From Nocardia pseudobrasiliensis NBRC 108224 (GTDB taxonomy: Bacteria > Actinomycetota > Actinomycetes > Mycobacteriales > Mycobacteriaceae): DNA of 64,000 nucleotides. Location of the stretch: NCBI RefSeq assembly GCF_001613105.1, contig NZ_BDBS01000018.1, forward strand, positions 123,392 through 187,391, written 5' to 3'. Position 1 is the stretch's first letter, and the number at the start of each line of letters is the position of its first letter. This document shows, in pieces, positions 1 through 8,895 of this stretch. The notes beneath the pieces are model-generated. The model did no database searches and was not told where the DNA came from. It saw nothing but the letters and a program-made list of their open reading frames with translations. Both the position numbers and the translations under genes were made by a program.

Positions 1-86
1 GCTTGGGCGTAGTCGGCTGTTTCCATATCGTCGCTGATCGGCGCGTTCACGGGTACCGTTGTGCGCCGAGCTCGCTGCGAGGTCAT
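1..86 (-). CDS. Unidentified protein, N-terminal fragment cut by the window edge
   Basis: A minus-strand reading frame begins with ATG at 86 and runs off the left edge after 28 codons. The start is supported by a GGGAGG ribosome binding site a few bases upstream (about 93-99). The visible N-terminus is polar and Arg/Thr-rich with no signal peptide or recognisable motif, so no function can be given. It is divergent from cobO, and a perfect inverted repeat (103-123) lies just upstream of its start, so it is probably under control of a dimeric repressor. Confidence 0.5.
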   Translation of the reverse strand, partial: MTSQRARRTTVPVNAPISDDMETADYAQ

Positions 87-102
87 TTCGATCCCTCCCG
101 TT

Positions 103-123
103 AATACTACTCAACGTAGTATT
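103..123. promoter_or_regulatory. Perfect inverted repeat, likely operator
   Basis: AATACTAC and GTAGTATT form a perfect 8-bp inverted repeat with a 5-bp centre (TCAAC). It sits 17 bp upstream of the minus-strand start at 86 and about 105 bp upstream of cobO. The size and symmetry are those of a TetR- or MarR-type operator. No regulator gene is visible in the window next to it, unless the truncated gene is one. Confidence 0.6.
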
Positions 124-227
124 CATTGTCGCGATCGCGCAATGGTCGCCATCCGTGGGTCTGCCGAAGTCCACGGCCGCCCGTATGGCAACGTGGGCGG
201 CAGTGAAGGATGCGGAAGGGAGACGCG

Positions 228-842
228 ATGCCCCAGGGTGTTCCGGCCACGGTGCCCGATGATGGGTTGACCACGCGGCAGCGGCGTAATCAGCCGGTGC
301 TGGCTGTGCATACCGGGCCGGGGAAGGGGAAGTCGACCGCGGCGTTCGGGATGGCGTTGCGGGCCTGGAATCAGGGATTCGACGTCGCCGTGTTCCAGTT
401 CGTGAAGAGTGCCAAATGGAAGGTGGGGGAGGAGGCGGCTTTTCGTGCGCTCGGGCAGTTGCATGCCGATACCGGAGTGGGCGGGCCGGTGGAGTGGCAC
501 AAGATGGGCGAGGGGTGGTCCTGGACTCGCAAGCAGGGCAGCGATGAGGATCATGCCGCCAATGCGCTGGCCGGGTGGCGGGAGATCGCGCGGCGGCTGG
601 CGGCCGAACAGCATCGGTTCTATGTGCTCGACGAATTCACCTATCCGCTGAAGTGGGGGTGGATCGATGTCGACGAGGTGGTCACGGCGCTGCGGGATCG
701 ACCGGGTAATCAGCATGTCGTCATCACCGGCCGCGACGCGCCCCAGGCGCTGGTCGAGGCCGCGGATCTGGTCACCGAGATGAGCAAGGTGAAACATCCG
801 ATGGACGCGGGTCGTAAGGGCCAGCGGGGCATCGAGTGGTGA
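228..842 (+). CDS. cobO: Cob(I)yrinic acid a,c-diamide adenosyltransferase
   Basis: CobO transfers the adenosyl group of ATP to the cobalt of cob(I)yrinic acid a,c-diamide (or cobinamide) in cobalamin synthesis; it is cytosolic. The 204-residue product has the P-loop GPGKGKST at residues 30-37 and the typical actinobacterial N-terminus MPQGVP. An in-frame ATG at 210 would add six residues, but GGAAGGGAG lies directly upstream of the ATG at 228 and family members start there. It overlaps cobB by seven bases, so the two are translationally coupled. Length and sequence are normal for the family. Confidence 0.95.
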   Translation: MPQGVPATVPDDGLTTRQRRNQPVLAVHTGPGKGKSTAAFGMALRAWNQGFDVAVFQFVKSAKWKVGEEAAFRALGQLHADTGVGGPVEWHKMGEGWSWTRKQGSDEDHAANALAGWREIARRLAAEQHRFYVLDEFTYPLKWGWIDVDEVVTALRDRPGNQHVVITGRDAPQALVEAADLVTEMSKVKHPMDAGRKGQRGIEW

Positions 843-2251
843 ACTCCCCGCCCGCGGTCGTCATCGCCGCACCCGCGTCGGGCAGTGGAAAGACCACGCT
901 CGCAACGGGTTTGATCGGTGCGCTACGGGCGGCGGGGCATCGGGTCGCGCCGTACAAGGTGGGGCCGGACTACATCGACCCCGGCTATCACGGGCTCGCG
1001 GCCGGGCGGCCCGGGCGCAATCTCGATCCGGTGCTGGTCGGTACGGATCGAGTGGTTCCGCTGTATCGGCACGGTGGACGGGGTTGCGATATCGCGGTGG
1101 TCGAGGGCGTGATGGGCCTGTTCGACGGCCGGATCGATGAGAACCACGCCGCGCCGGTCGCGGAGGGTTCGACCGCGCAGGTGGCCGCGTTGCTCGGTGC
1201 GCCGGTGGTGCTGGTGGTGGATGCGCGCGGACACAGTCAGAGTTTGGCGGCGCTGCTGCACGGTTTCGCGACGTTCGACAGCGGGATTCGGCTCGGCGGG
1301 GTGATTCTCAATCGGGTGGGCAGTCCTCGGCACGAAGAGGTGTTGCGGGCGGCGTGTGCGCGGGTGGGACTGCCGGTGCTGGGCGCGTTGCCTCGGATGG
1401 CGGAATTGGTCGTTCCCTCACGGCATTTGGGATTGATTCCGGCGGTCGAGCACGGGAGTGCGGCGCAGGATGCGGTCGAGGCCATGACCGCGCTCGTGGC
1501 GGCGCATGTCGATCTGGATGCCGTCGTTCGGTTGGCGGCGGTGAATGTCTCCGGGGCGGCGTGGGATCCCGTCGAGGCGATTGGAGTTGACGAGTCCATT
1601 GTGCGGCAGGATGTTTCGACTTCCGACCCGGTGATCGCGATCGCCGGTGGCCCCGCCTTCACCTTCGGTTATGCCGAACATCGCGAACTGCTCGAGGCCA
1701 CCGGTGCGAGGGTGGCCGTATTCGACCCGCTGCACGACGAATTGCCGCTCGGCACAGCCGGTTTGGTGCTGCCCGGCGGATTCCCGGAGGAACACGCCGC
1801 CGACCTGGCCGCCAATACGCCGCTACTGTCCTCGATCGCCGAATCCGCCCACAACGGCATGCCGATCCACGCCGAATGTGCGGGCCTGCTGTACCTGACC
1901 CGCTCCCTCGACGGCCACCGCATGTCCGGAGTCCTCGACGCCACCGCCGAATTCGGTCCCCGCCTCACCCTCGGCTACCGAGACGCGGTCGCGCTCACCG
2001 ATTCCGCGCTGTGGCCCACGGGATCTCGCGTACGCGGTCACGAATTCCACCGCACGCGGTTGACCGAAGCGGGAACCGCAGCGGCCGCGTGGGGTTGGCG
2101 CGCGCCGACGGGCGAGGCGGTGCGTGAGGGGGCGATGGTTCATCGGGTGCACGCCTCGTATCTACATACGCATCCGGCGGGGAATGCGGGGATGGTGCAG
2201 CGTTTCGTGAGTGCGGCAAGGGAATTCGACGACAGCCGAGTAGATGGCTGA
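836..2251 (+). CDS. cobB: Cobyrinic acid / hydrogenobyrinic acid a,c-diamide synthase
   Basis: CobB/CbiA amidates the a and c side chains of the corrin ring using glutamine and ATP. The 471-residue product has an N-terminal dethiobiotin-synthase-like ATPase domain with P-loop ASGSGKTT (about residues 14-21). Its C-terminal class I glutamine amidotransferase domain has the nucleophile Cys in HAECAGL (about residue 348). The GTG at 836 overlaps the cobO stop; a second GTG follows immediately at 839. The next gene overlaps its 3' end by eight bases. The cobO-cobB pair is conserved across mycobacteria and nocardiae. Confidence 0.95.
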   Translation: MVNSPPAVVIAAPASGSGKTTLATGLIGALRAAGHRVAPYKVGPDYIDPGYHGLAAGRPGRNLDPVLVGTDRVVPLYRHGGRGCDIAVVEGVMGLFDGRIDENHAAPVAEGSTAQVAALLGAPVVLVVDARGHSQSLAALLHGFATFDSGIRLGGVILNRVGSPRHEEVLRAACARVGLPVLGALPRMAELVVPSRHLGLIPAVEHGSAAQDAVEAMTALVAAHVDLDAVVRLAAVNVSGAAWDPVEAIGVDESIVRQDVSTSDPVIAIAGGPAFTFGYAEHRELLEATGARVAVFDPLHDELPLGTAGLVLPGGFPEEHAADLAANTPLLSSIAESAHNGMPIHAECAGLLYLTRSLDGHRMSGVLDATAEFGPRLTLGYRDAVALTDSALWPTGSRVRGHEFHRTRLTEAGTAAAAWGWRAPTGEAVREGAMVHRVHASYLHTHPAGNAGMVQRFVSAAREFDDSRVDG

Positions 2252-2606
2252 ACTGGCCGTAGGTATCGGCTTCCGCCCCGGCGCCTCGACTCACGCCTTA
2301 CTCGCCGCAATTCGAGCGGTGACAGGATCCGACCGTATCCACTGCCTGGCTACCGTGGACCGCCGAGCCGCTGACTCGGCGTTGATCGATGCTGCCACCG
2401 AACTGGTGGTGCCGATCGTCGGGTTCAGCGTGGAAGAACTTGCGGGGGTGAGGGTTCCGAATCCTTCGTCGGTGACGACCGCCGCGCTCGGTATACCGAG
2501 CGTCGCGGAGGCCGCGGCGTTGCTAGCCGCCGGGCTGGGAGAACTGTTCGTGGCCAAGCGGATCCACGACGGGGTGACCATCGCTGTCGCTCGAATGCCG
2601 GGGTGA
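2244..2606 (+). CDS. CobE/CbiG C-terminal domain cobalamin biosynthesis protein
   Basis: This 120-residue protein corresponds to the stand-alone CobE / CbiG C-terminal domain. It starts with the family signature VGIGFRPG and contains VPNPSSVTTAALGIPSVAEA, the region conserved in CbiG-C/CobE. The domain is implicated in corrin-ring handling around the ring-contraction and deacetylation steps; its exact reaction is not settled in the literature I know. It overlaps cobB by eight bases and closes the cobO-cobB-cobE operon. The next gene is convergent. Confidence 0.8.
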   Translation: MAELAVGIGFRPGASTHALLAAIRAVTGSDRIHCLATVDRRAADSALIDAATELVVPIVGFSVEELAGVRVPNPSSVTTAALGIPSVAEAAALLAAGLGELFVAKRIHDGVTIAVARMPG

Positions 2607-2685
2607 GTGGGGAAAATGGGTGGGCTGTGTGGCTGTGTTGGCGGGGATTGGTTGGGCTGCTTGGTGTTCGGTAGCTGGGGGTGGG

Positions 2686-3717
2686 CTAGCCGCGCCAGGA
2701 GTTCAGGACCTGGTCCACGGTGGGGCGGATTTGGGTTCGGGCCTGGGTTCGGGGGGTGCCGGTCATGAGGAGGTGGTCGTAGGGGGTGTCTTGGTGGCGG
2801 ATGGAGGCTATTACGGCGAGGGTGAGGGCTTCGGGGGAGAGGAGTTTGGCTGCGGCGGAGCGGCCTACGCGGCCGCTGCCTCGGACTGCGGCGTGGTCGG
2901 CGATTTCGGTGGCGCGGTCGGGTGGGCAGTGGGGGAACAGGCGGCGGATTTCCTCGGCCATGCGGGCGGTGAATTCGATGTCCTGGGCGGCGCGGCGGAT
3001 TCGGTCGCGGTCGCGGCGGCGGGTGCGGGCGTCCTCGTCGGCCAGGCACTGTTCTTCGGCGCGGGCCAGGGCCGCCCCCTCGATCAGGATGCCCAGGCGT
3101 TGGTAGCGCTTGCGGCGCTTGTTGTAGGTGACCACGATCGCGGCCAGGCGGCTCTCCTTCTTGGCGCGGCGGCTCAGGGCGGCGTCGCCGGCGGGGAGGA
3201 ATTCCAGATGATCCAGATCCGAACAGGTCAGGCACAGCGGTCCCGCGCCGGAGGAGATGAAACGCGGTCCGGTCTCGGCGCATTCGACGCAGGTCCACGG
3301 TTCGGCCGCCTCGATCACCATGAGATCGGGGGCCTTGTTCTGGCGTTGTAGGACCTGTTCGCGCCGCGCGGGTGTCAGTTGCGGTGACAGCCAGTGGATT
3401 CGGAAGATCTCGTCGTCGCCGTCCTCGGCGAACCGCAGTTCCTCGCGGTCGCGGCCACCGGAGACATACGCCGCGCTGCCCGCCGTCAGCCCCTGCTCGC
3501 GTGCCCACCTGCCCAGCAGATCCGCCGCATCGCGCATGCGCGAACCATCTACGGCCAGTACCTGTTCGAGCGAATCCACCTGGCCGTGCCGCCAACGCTC
3601 TATCTCAGCCGCCCGCGCCCACCGCAGCCGGGTGAACACCTCGACGGCCGAGACGTACTTGCGTTGAGCCAGCGCCGCCTCCGCGGCCTCGACCACTCGT
3701 TGTCGCAGCGAGGACAC
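2686..3717 (-). CDS. DUF2293 domain-containing protein
   Basis: A 343-residue cytosolic protein of the DUF2293 family, found mainly in actinobacteria. The N-terminus (SSLRQRVVEAAEAALAQRKYVSAVEVF) is typical. A Cys-X2-Cys...Cys-X2-Cys cluster (CVECAETG...LCLTCS) could bind zinc, followed by a basic helical segment and the C-terminal DUF2293 region rich in Arg and aliphatic residues. The function is unknown; the putative zinc ribbon and basic patches would fit nucleic-acid binding, which is an inference. The frame stays open far upstream, but the upstream gene ends at 3759. The GTG at 3717, with AGGG nine bases upstream, is the best start. Confidence 0.75.
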   Translation of the reverse strand: MSSLRQRVVEAAEAALAQRKYVSAVEVFTRLRWARAAEIERWRHGQVDSLEQVLAVDGSRMRDAADLLGRWAREQGLTAGSAAYVSGGRDREELRFAEDGDDEIFRIHWLSPQLTPARREQVLQRQNKAPDLMVIEAAEPWTCVECAETGPRFISSGAGPLCLTCSDLDHLEFLPAGDAALSRRAKKESRLAAIVVTYNKRRKRYQRLGILIEGAALARAEEQCLADEDARTRRRDRDRIRRAAQDIEFTARMAEEIRRLFPHCPPDRATEIADHAAVRGSGRVGRSAAAKLLSPEALTLAVIASIRHQDTPYDHLLMTGTPRTQARTQIRPTVDQVLNSWRG

Positions 3718-3758
3718 GGATTCGAACCCTAGCGCATACGACGCGCGAACCGCTGAGC

Positions 3759-4877
3759 CTACGGCGCCACCGAAGACCAGTCGGCGAATCCGGTGGGGTC
3801 GTGGCGGCCCATGGTGGCGTGTTCGAACAGGCCCCAGCCCTCGGCGTCGCCGCAGCGGGCCTGGCCGACGTGGTCGATCACGCCCCACGGGATGCGGGCC
3901 GCGACCTCCGGATCGGACAGGTCGTAGCGGACGCTCGAGGACCAGTCGCGGCCCATCCAGCGGCCGTGCTGCCAGTCCGGGTCGCCGCCGTAGCCCGCGC
4001 CGATATGCAGCGGGATGAAGGTGTGCGGGCGGATCTCGATCTCGAGCGGTTTGCCGTCGGAGGTGGTGAGATCCAGCCGTGCCGCGATCGGATGCCGTGA
4101 GCCGGAACGGTATTCGAAATGCGCCCGCGGCCAGCCCAGCTGCTCGACGCGGCCGTCGCGCCAGATGCGCACGGCGTCGTTGAGGGTGCGGAAACCGTCC
4201 GGATTCTCCTGCAGGATTACCACGATGGAGAACTCGTCGAAGCGCAGCGGCACATACAGCCACCAGAACCCGCCCGAACCCTCGGCGGCCGCGCGACCCG
4301 GCGGATCGGCCTCGCCGACGGGACGGATACCCCAGGACCGGTCGCGGGTGCCCATCCACACCGCCGGATCCACGGTGATATCGACGCCGTCGACATGCAG
4401 TGTGCCCGCCCACGATCCGACCTGAGCGAAGCGCTGCGCATCGATGATCGGCCGACTACCGGTGAGGATGGTGTGCGGCTCCTCGTTGATCGCGGGGAAC
4501 GATCCCTCCCAGGTCAGGTCGAAGCCGAGATCGTCGTGCTCGCAGATGAGCCGGATGCGCTGCAGCGGTTCCAGGATCTCGACCCGGTAGCCGCCGACCC
4601 GCAGATCCAGATCCCGCTGTTCCAGCGCGTCGGAGAACCGGACCGACCGCAGGATGTCGCCGCGGCGCACGATGGCGTAGGCATCGGTGACGCCGAGATT
4701 GGGATATACGCCCATGCCCGTGATCAACAGGGTGCCGCCGTCGCGGTCGTGGGCGTTGAAATAGCTGCGGTCGTAGAAGTTACGGTCGCTGGTGCCGACG
4801 CGCGCCATCGACAGCGGAGTTTGATGGATCGGGTACTCGTCCAAGGGGACGGGTGAGTGGCTGGTTGACACAGCCAT
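3759..4877 (-). CDS. DUF7064-type (lipocalin-like) protein, function unknown
   Basis: A 372-residue soluble protein rich in beta-strand-like segments and aromatic residues (for example GGFWWLYVPLRF and HTFIPLHIGAGYGGDPDWQHGRWMGRDWSSSVRYDL). This resembles the two-barrel lipocalin/AttH-like proteins annotated as DUF7064/DUF7065 in mycobacteria and nocardiae. There is no signal peptide. The ATG at 4877 is preceded by AGGAGG (the plus strand reads gacctcct after it). The stop of the upstream phosphotransferase gene is only 14 bp away, so the two form an operon. Such pairs often occur near lipid or steroid catabolism genes. Substrate unknown. Confidence 0.65.
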   Translation of the reverse strand: MAVSTSHSPVPLDEYPIHQTPLSMARVGTSDRNFYDRSYFNAHDRDGGTLLITGMGVYPNLGVTDAYAIVRRGDILRSVRFSDALEQRDLDLRVGGYRVEILEPLQRIRLICEHDDLGFDLTWEGSFPAINEEPHTILTGSRPIIDAQRFAQVGSWAGTLHVDGVDITVDPAVWMGTRDRSWGIRPVGEADPPGRAAAEGSGGFWWLYVPLRFDEFSIVVILQENPDGFRTLNDAVRIWRDGRVEQLGWPRAHFEYRSGSRHPIAARLDLTTSDGKPLEIEIRPHTFIPLHIGAGYGGDPDWQHGRWMGRDWSSSVRYDLSDPEVAARIPWGVIDHVGQARCGDAEGWGLFEHATMGRHDPTGFADWSSVAP

Positions 4878-4891
4878 GACCTCCTAGTCGT

Positions 4892-6034
4892 TCAATCCCA
4901 TTCGTATGTTCCGGCGAGCAGTGACTCCAGGCTCGCCCGGTGCATGACGTAGTTGTCGCGGTCGTCGGTGTCCTGGTCCTCGCCGAAATGGATCATCCGG
5001 CGCTTGACCCGGGCCATCACGATGCCGTGACGCAGCGCGGCGTAGATGATGTACCAATCCAGATCGCGCAGCGTGTGGCCGGTGCTGCTCTCGTAGTGGG
5101 CGACGACATCCTCGCGGCGCAGATAGTCCGGCAGCCCGGGCTGATGGAACTGCGTCGCGATGTCCTGGAAGAAGCGATGGATGAAGATCACCCACGCCAC
5201 ATCGAGTTCGCGCGGCCCCAATGTGGCCATCTCCCAGTCCAATACGGCCACCGGTTCGAACCCGTTGTAGATGATGTTGCCCGGCCGGGAATCGCCCCAG
5301 CTGAGTACATCGGGTCCCGGATCGGCGGGGAAGTTCTTCTCGAGCCAGTCGAAAGTCCGCTCCAGCAACGGAATTCGGTAGCCGTCGTCGGCGAGGGCCC
5401 AGTTGTACCAGCGGCGGTCGCGCTCGAGCTGCTGCCGCAGCGACGAACCCTCGCCGCTCGAGGCCAGCATGGGGAACTTCGCGGCAGGATCCTCGATGGC
5501 GTGAATGCGCGCGATCACGTCGACGGTATTGCGGGTCAGCCGCAACCGTTCCTCCGGGGTGCTGTCGAACAGCCAGCCCACGAAGACATACGGCGGATTG
5601 TCCTCGGGGATGCGCCCGTCGACCTTGCCCATCACGAAAAACGGTGAGCCCAGGACGGATTCGTCGTCCTCGAGCCAGTACAACCGCGGCACCGGAACAT
5701 CGGTGTGCTCGGCCACACCGGCCATCACCCCGTACTGGGTCGTCAGATCGTAGGTCTCGAAGACGGGCATCGCGCCGGTCTCCGGTGGCATGCGCACCAC
5801 ATACGATCCGGTCTCGGTACGGCCGTCCCTCTCCCACGACGCGTCGAACAGCACCGAGCCGCTCGACATCCCCCCGGACTGCGGGCGGGACAGGTTGGTG
5901 ATCTTCGGAGTGCCGTCGGCGTGGACCTTCCCGGCCAGCCAGCGCGCGAGCCGCTCGGCGAGGTCGTCGAGGTCGCGGGCGCTGATCGTCAGCTCGTACC
6001 GATCCCCGGGGTCGCGGTCGGGATCGACCGTCAT
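4892..6034 (-). CDS. Phosphotransferase family protein (APH / ACAD10-type)
   Basis: A 380-residue protein with the aminoglycoside-phosphotransferase (protein-kinase-like) fold. The catalytic loop LSWGDSRPGNIIYN carries the Asp and Asn, with Trp where the canonical His stands, as is usual in the ACAD10-like branch. The magnesium-binding motif VLDWEMATLG follows. Members of this branch are thought to phosphorylate hydroxyacyl-CoA or other hydroxylated small molecules, not drugs. The frame extends far upstream, but ATG 6034 with GGAGGG just before it and the family N-terminus decide the start. It is the first gene of a two-gene operon with the DUF7064-type gene. Confidence 0.85.
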   Translation of the reverse strand: MTVDPDRDPGDRYELTISARDLDDLAERLARWLAGKVHADGTPKITNLSRPQSGGMSSGSVLFDASWERDGRTETGSYVVRMPPETGAMPVFETYDLTTQYGVMAGVAEHTDVPVPRLYWLEDDESVLGSPFFVMGKVDGRIPEDNPPYVFVGWLFDSTPEERLRLTRNTVDVIARIHAIEDPAAKFPMLASSGEGSSLRQQLERDRRWYNWALADDGYRIPLLERTFDWLEKNFPADPGPDVLSWGDSRPGNIIYNGFEPVAVLDWEMATLGPRELDVAWVIFIHRFFQDIATQFHQPGLPDYLRREDVVAHYESSTGHTLRDLDWYIIYAALRHGIVMARVKRRMIHFGEDQDTDDRDNYVMHRASLESLLAGTYEWD

Positions 6035-6128
6035 GATCTGCCCTCCTGAGCAAAAGTAATTGGTAGAGGGAAAGTAACTCGTTGCAATCAGTGTGCGGAG
6101 CGGAATCCACGGGCCAATACGTTCAGTA

Positions 6129-6186
6129 CCGGTGACTGGGACGTGGGTTGCGGTCACCGGGTGGTGCCAGCACCACCGCGGTGGTG
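6129..6186. promoter_or_regulatory. Cluster of nested inverted repeats in a divergent promoter region
   Basis: Between the divergent phosphotransferase and DoxX-like genes three perfect inverted repeats overlap. CCGGTGAC (6129-6136) pairs with GTCACCGG (6153-6160). GGTGGTGC (6160-6167) pairs with GCACCACC (6170-6177). CACCACCG (6171-6178) is continuous with CGGTGGTG (6179-6186). The central CACCACC can pair either leftwards or rightwards, so two mutually exclusive hairpins are possible. Whether this acts as DNA operators or as RNA cannot be told from sequence. Confidence 0.45.
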
Positions 6187-6300
6187 GGGGCGATACGTAA
6201 GTCGTTGTGCGTAGCGGGAATTCGGGGTCGTTCCCGATTCCGGGCCCGGATGTGGGCTCATATGCTCGGGAGGTCCCAAGTATCCGGAAAGGCGGCGAAT

Positions 6301-7671
6301 GTGAGTGCTGGGACCGCGGTTGTCGAATGTGTGCGGACCTGTGAGGAGCCATCGGAGCGGTCTGACTGGAACCCGTTCACCCGCATTGTCTTTCGGTTTT
6401 CATTCCTGTATTTCGGACTTTTCTTCCTGACCATTCCGCAGCCGACCAACGTTTTTCTCGGTTGGCTCCTGGAGTATCTGCCACCAAATGCGATCGAATG
6501 GCAGATCCATGTGCTGGACACACCGCTTCGGGCGGTCGGGAGCACGATGTTCGGCGTCGATATCTCGTATCAGGGCAGTCACAGTGGAGATCAGCGGATC
6601 TTCTGGGTGCAGCTGTTCTGTCTGATGATTATCGCGGCCGTGGGCACGCTGATCTGGAGTATCGTGAGCCGCCGCGGCGAGCACCGCCGCTGGGCGGGAT
6701 GGCTGCTGATGTTCATCCGGTGGTGCGTGGCGGGGCAAATGCTGTGGTTCGGTCTGGGCAAGCTGATTCCGGCCCAGATGCCGGAGCCGGCATTGGCGAC
6801 GCTGCTCGAGCCGTACGGCAATCTGACGCCGATGTCGGTGCTGTGGAATCAGGTCGGTGGATCGCCCACATATCAGATGTTGCTCGGGGCAGCCGAGGTG
6901 CTGGGCGGAATCATGTTGTTCATCCCGCGAACCGCATTGCCGGGTGCGATGCTCAGTCTGATCGCCATGGCCCAGGTGTTCGTGCTGGACGTGAACTTCG
7001 ATGTGCCGGTGAAGATTCTGTCCGGGCACCTCATGTTGGCCGCACTGGTACTGCTCGCCCCCGAGGCGCATCGGCTGGTGAGCATGCTGGTGCTGAACCG
7101 AACCACACCGCCGTCGACGGCGCCGTATCCCTTTCATACCAGGCGATCCCGGTTGGTCGGTGGCGCCGTGCAGATACTGCTGGGTATCTGGGTGGGCGTC
7201 TACGCCGCGCACATCTCCTGGGCGCAACTGCAGCAGGAGGGCCCTGACCGAGTCAAGCCGCCGTTGTACGGCATCTGGAACGTGCAGGAGTTCATACGCG
7301 ACGATCAGGCGGTACCTCCGCTGTTGACCGACCGAAGTCGTTGGCAGCGAGTGGTATTCGATGTGCCGGAGATTATGGAGTTTCAGCGCATGGACGGCAG
7401 CTTCGGTCCCGCGCGGGCGCAGGTGGACACCGCCGCCCGTCGCCTCGAACTGAAAACCGCGACCGAGGCGGCGCCGTTTCGGCCGACACCGCGACCCATG
7501 CCCGAGGTGAGCGGATCGTTTTCCTACGATCAGCCGGCCGCGGACCGGTTGCGCCTGGCAGGTGAACTCGACGGTCATCACGTGGAGATCACCTTCACTC
7601 GGCTCGATCCGGACACGCTGCCCCAGCGCAGTCATCCGTTCTCCTGGGTGATGGACTATGCCAACTTCTGA
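6301..7671 (+). CDS. DoxX-like integral membrane protein
   Basis: A roughly 456-residue membrane protein. Hydrophobic segments are visible around FRFSFLYFGLFFLTI, LFCLMIIAAVGTLIWSI, WLLMFIRWCVAGQMLWFGLGK, ILGGIMLFIPRTALPG and LMLAALVLLAPEAH. They are followed by a C-terminal soluble domain of about 140 residues. The four-helix DoxX-like core (the FGLGKLIPAQMP region and gain of similar helices) suggests a DoxX/SURF4-type protein; the substrate or role is unknown. The frame is open from 6148, but GTG 6301 with AAAGGCGG upstream is preferred because earlier codons look non-coding. It converges on the next gene with only one base between stops. Confidence 0.6.
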   Translation: MSAGTAVVECVRTCEEPSERSDWNPFTRIVFRFSFLYFGLFFLTIPQPTNVFLGWLLEYLPPNAIEWQIHVLDTPLRAVGSTMFGVDISYQGSHSGDQRIFWVQLFCLMIIAAVGTLIWSIVSRRGEHRRWAGWLLMFIRWCVAGQMLWFGLGKLIPAQMPEPALATLLEPYGNLTPMSVLWNQVGGSPTYQMLLGAAEVLGGIMLFIPRTALPGAMLSLIAMAQVFVLDVNFDVPVKILSGHLMLAALVLLAPEAHRLVSMLVLNRTTPPSTAPYPFHTRRSRLVGGAVQILLGIWVGVYAAHISWAQLQQEGPDRVKPPLYGIWNVQEFIRDDQAVPPLLTDRSRWQRVVFDVPEIMEFQRMDGSFGPARAQVDTAARRLELKTATEAAPFRPTPRPMPEVSGSFSYDQPAADRLRLAGELDGHHVEITFTRLDPDTLPQRSHPFSWVMDYANF

Positions 7672-7672
7672 G

Positions 7673-8887
7673 TCAGGGCGTCGCGACCGCTACCCGCGTG
7701 TCCGGCGACGCGCGGGTGAATTCCGCGCCGACCAACACGAGCCAGTCGAGTTCGTCGTACAGGTTCTCTCCGAAGCGATTGAAGTGATCGAACTCGGCAG
7801 CGGCGATCTGCGGCATCGTCGCAGCCTGGTTCCAGCGCTTCCTCGCGGCGATCGCTGCGGCGAGATTGGCGGCCTCGACGGCGGCATCGAGACGGCGGCC
7901 GGACAATCCCCGTGCCTCGGCGTGGCGTCGAACAGTGTCGGCCACTTCGATACTGAAGAAGGGCAGCAGCGCCATCCGCGCATCACGGATCTCGACGATG
8001 CGTCGGTACAGCCGAAAGTCGAGCCTGCGGCCCGGTCCGCCGAGGAGTCCGGTCCGTCGCGGTGGGGTCAGCGCCATCTCGGGGACGGCGTCGTACAGCG
8101 CTCGCCACAACGGCCCGAGTCGACGAAATCGCCGGTAGCGGTCGATGCGAGCGGCGAGCTCCGACAGCGGCGGTCCCCAGGTCGGCACGGTCCATCCGAT
8201 CAGAACCAGCAGTGTCCCGACGCTTGCCCCGAGGCGTGCGATCGGCTCCCAGCGCTGCGCATCGGCCCCCAGCCGTTCGGCGAAGACGGCCGCGATGCGG
8301 GCCGCGGAGTACGGCAGGCCCAGGCCGGAACCGAGGGCCGCCGTGCGCAGTCCGCGACCGAGCCAGCCGGGTCCGACCTGCAGAGAATAGCGCCAGCACA
8401 ACCGCATCGACTCGATGGTTCCGATGAGGAAAGAGCATTGGAAGACGATCAGGTAGACCGAATAGGTCGGAATCTTGGCCGCGTCCGGTACGAAGCTGTG
8501 CGGACTGTCGGACATGTGCGGCACCGACATGGCGAAGAGTGTGACCATGCTCCCCAGTGCGACCAGCAGAAGTGCCGCGCGCAGATAGATCTTGCGTTTT
8601 GCCTCCGCCCATGGGGATGCCCAGGCCAGGACGACGGCCTGTTGGGCAACCGCAATGGACAGGCCGCCGCACTGCGATATCAGTCCGGTGAGGTTGGGTA
8701 CCCCGAGGAAACTGTTCACCGGCACCCAAATTGCCGGCAATGCCATCGTGAAGGTGAATGCCGAAACAACGAAGTAGGCACAGAGTGCCGCCAACCCCGG
8801 CTCGGGCCTTCGGAACAGCGCAGGGAGTCGGAGCAGCAGTGCCAGCAGGGCCACGACCACACAGGCCGAATAGAGAGTCGTACTCAT
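7673..8887 (-). CDS. MAB_1171c-family putative transporter / membrane protein
   Basis: A 404-residue protein. Its N-terminal half has about seven hydrophobic segments (from LYSACVVVALLALLLRLPAL to TLLVLIGWTVPTWG) and its C-terminal half is soluble and Arg-rich with the conserved WRALYDAVPEMAL region. This matches the MAB_1171c putative-transporter family (DUF6545 C-terminal domain). It is the distal gene of an Xre / metallopeptidase / membrane-protein cassette, nine bases after the peptidase gene. Family function is not established. The cassette is often found beside peptide or secondary-metabolite genes in actinobacteria, and here it lies directly next to an NRPS cluster. Confidence 0.75.
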   Translation of the reverse strand: MSTTLYSACVVVALLALLLRLPALFRRPEPGLAALCAYFVVSAFTFTMALPAIWVPVNSFLGVPNLTGLISQCGGLSIAVAQQAVVLAWASPWAEAKRKIYLRAALLLVALGSMVTLFAMSVPHMSDSPHSFVPDAAKIPTYSVYLIVFQCSFLIGTIESMRLCWRYSLQVGPGWLGRGLRTAALGSGLGLPYSAARIAAVFAERLGADAQRWEPIARLGASVGTLLVLIGWTVPTWGPPLSELAARIDRYRRFRRLGPLWRALYDAVPEMALTPPRRTGLLGGPGRRLDFRLYRRIVEIRDARMALLPFFSIEVADTVRRHAEARGLSGRRLDAAVEAANLAAAIAARKRWNQAATMPQIAAAEFDHFNRFGENLYDELDWLVLVGAEFTRASPDTRVAVATP

Positions 8888-8895
8888 CGGCGGCC

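Noticed and set aside
124..227. Cobalamin riboswitch upstream of cobO
   Set aside because: Only about 100 bp separate the operator-like repeat from cobO and no B12-box-like core could be seen; a covariance-model search would settle it.
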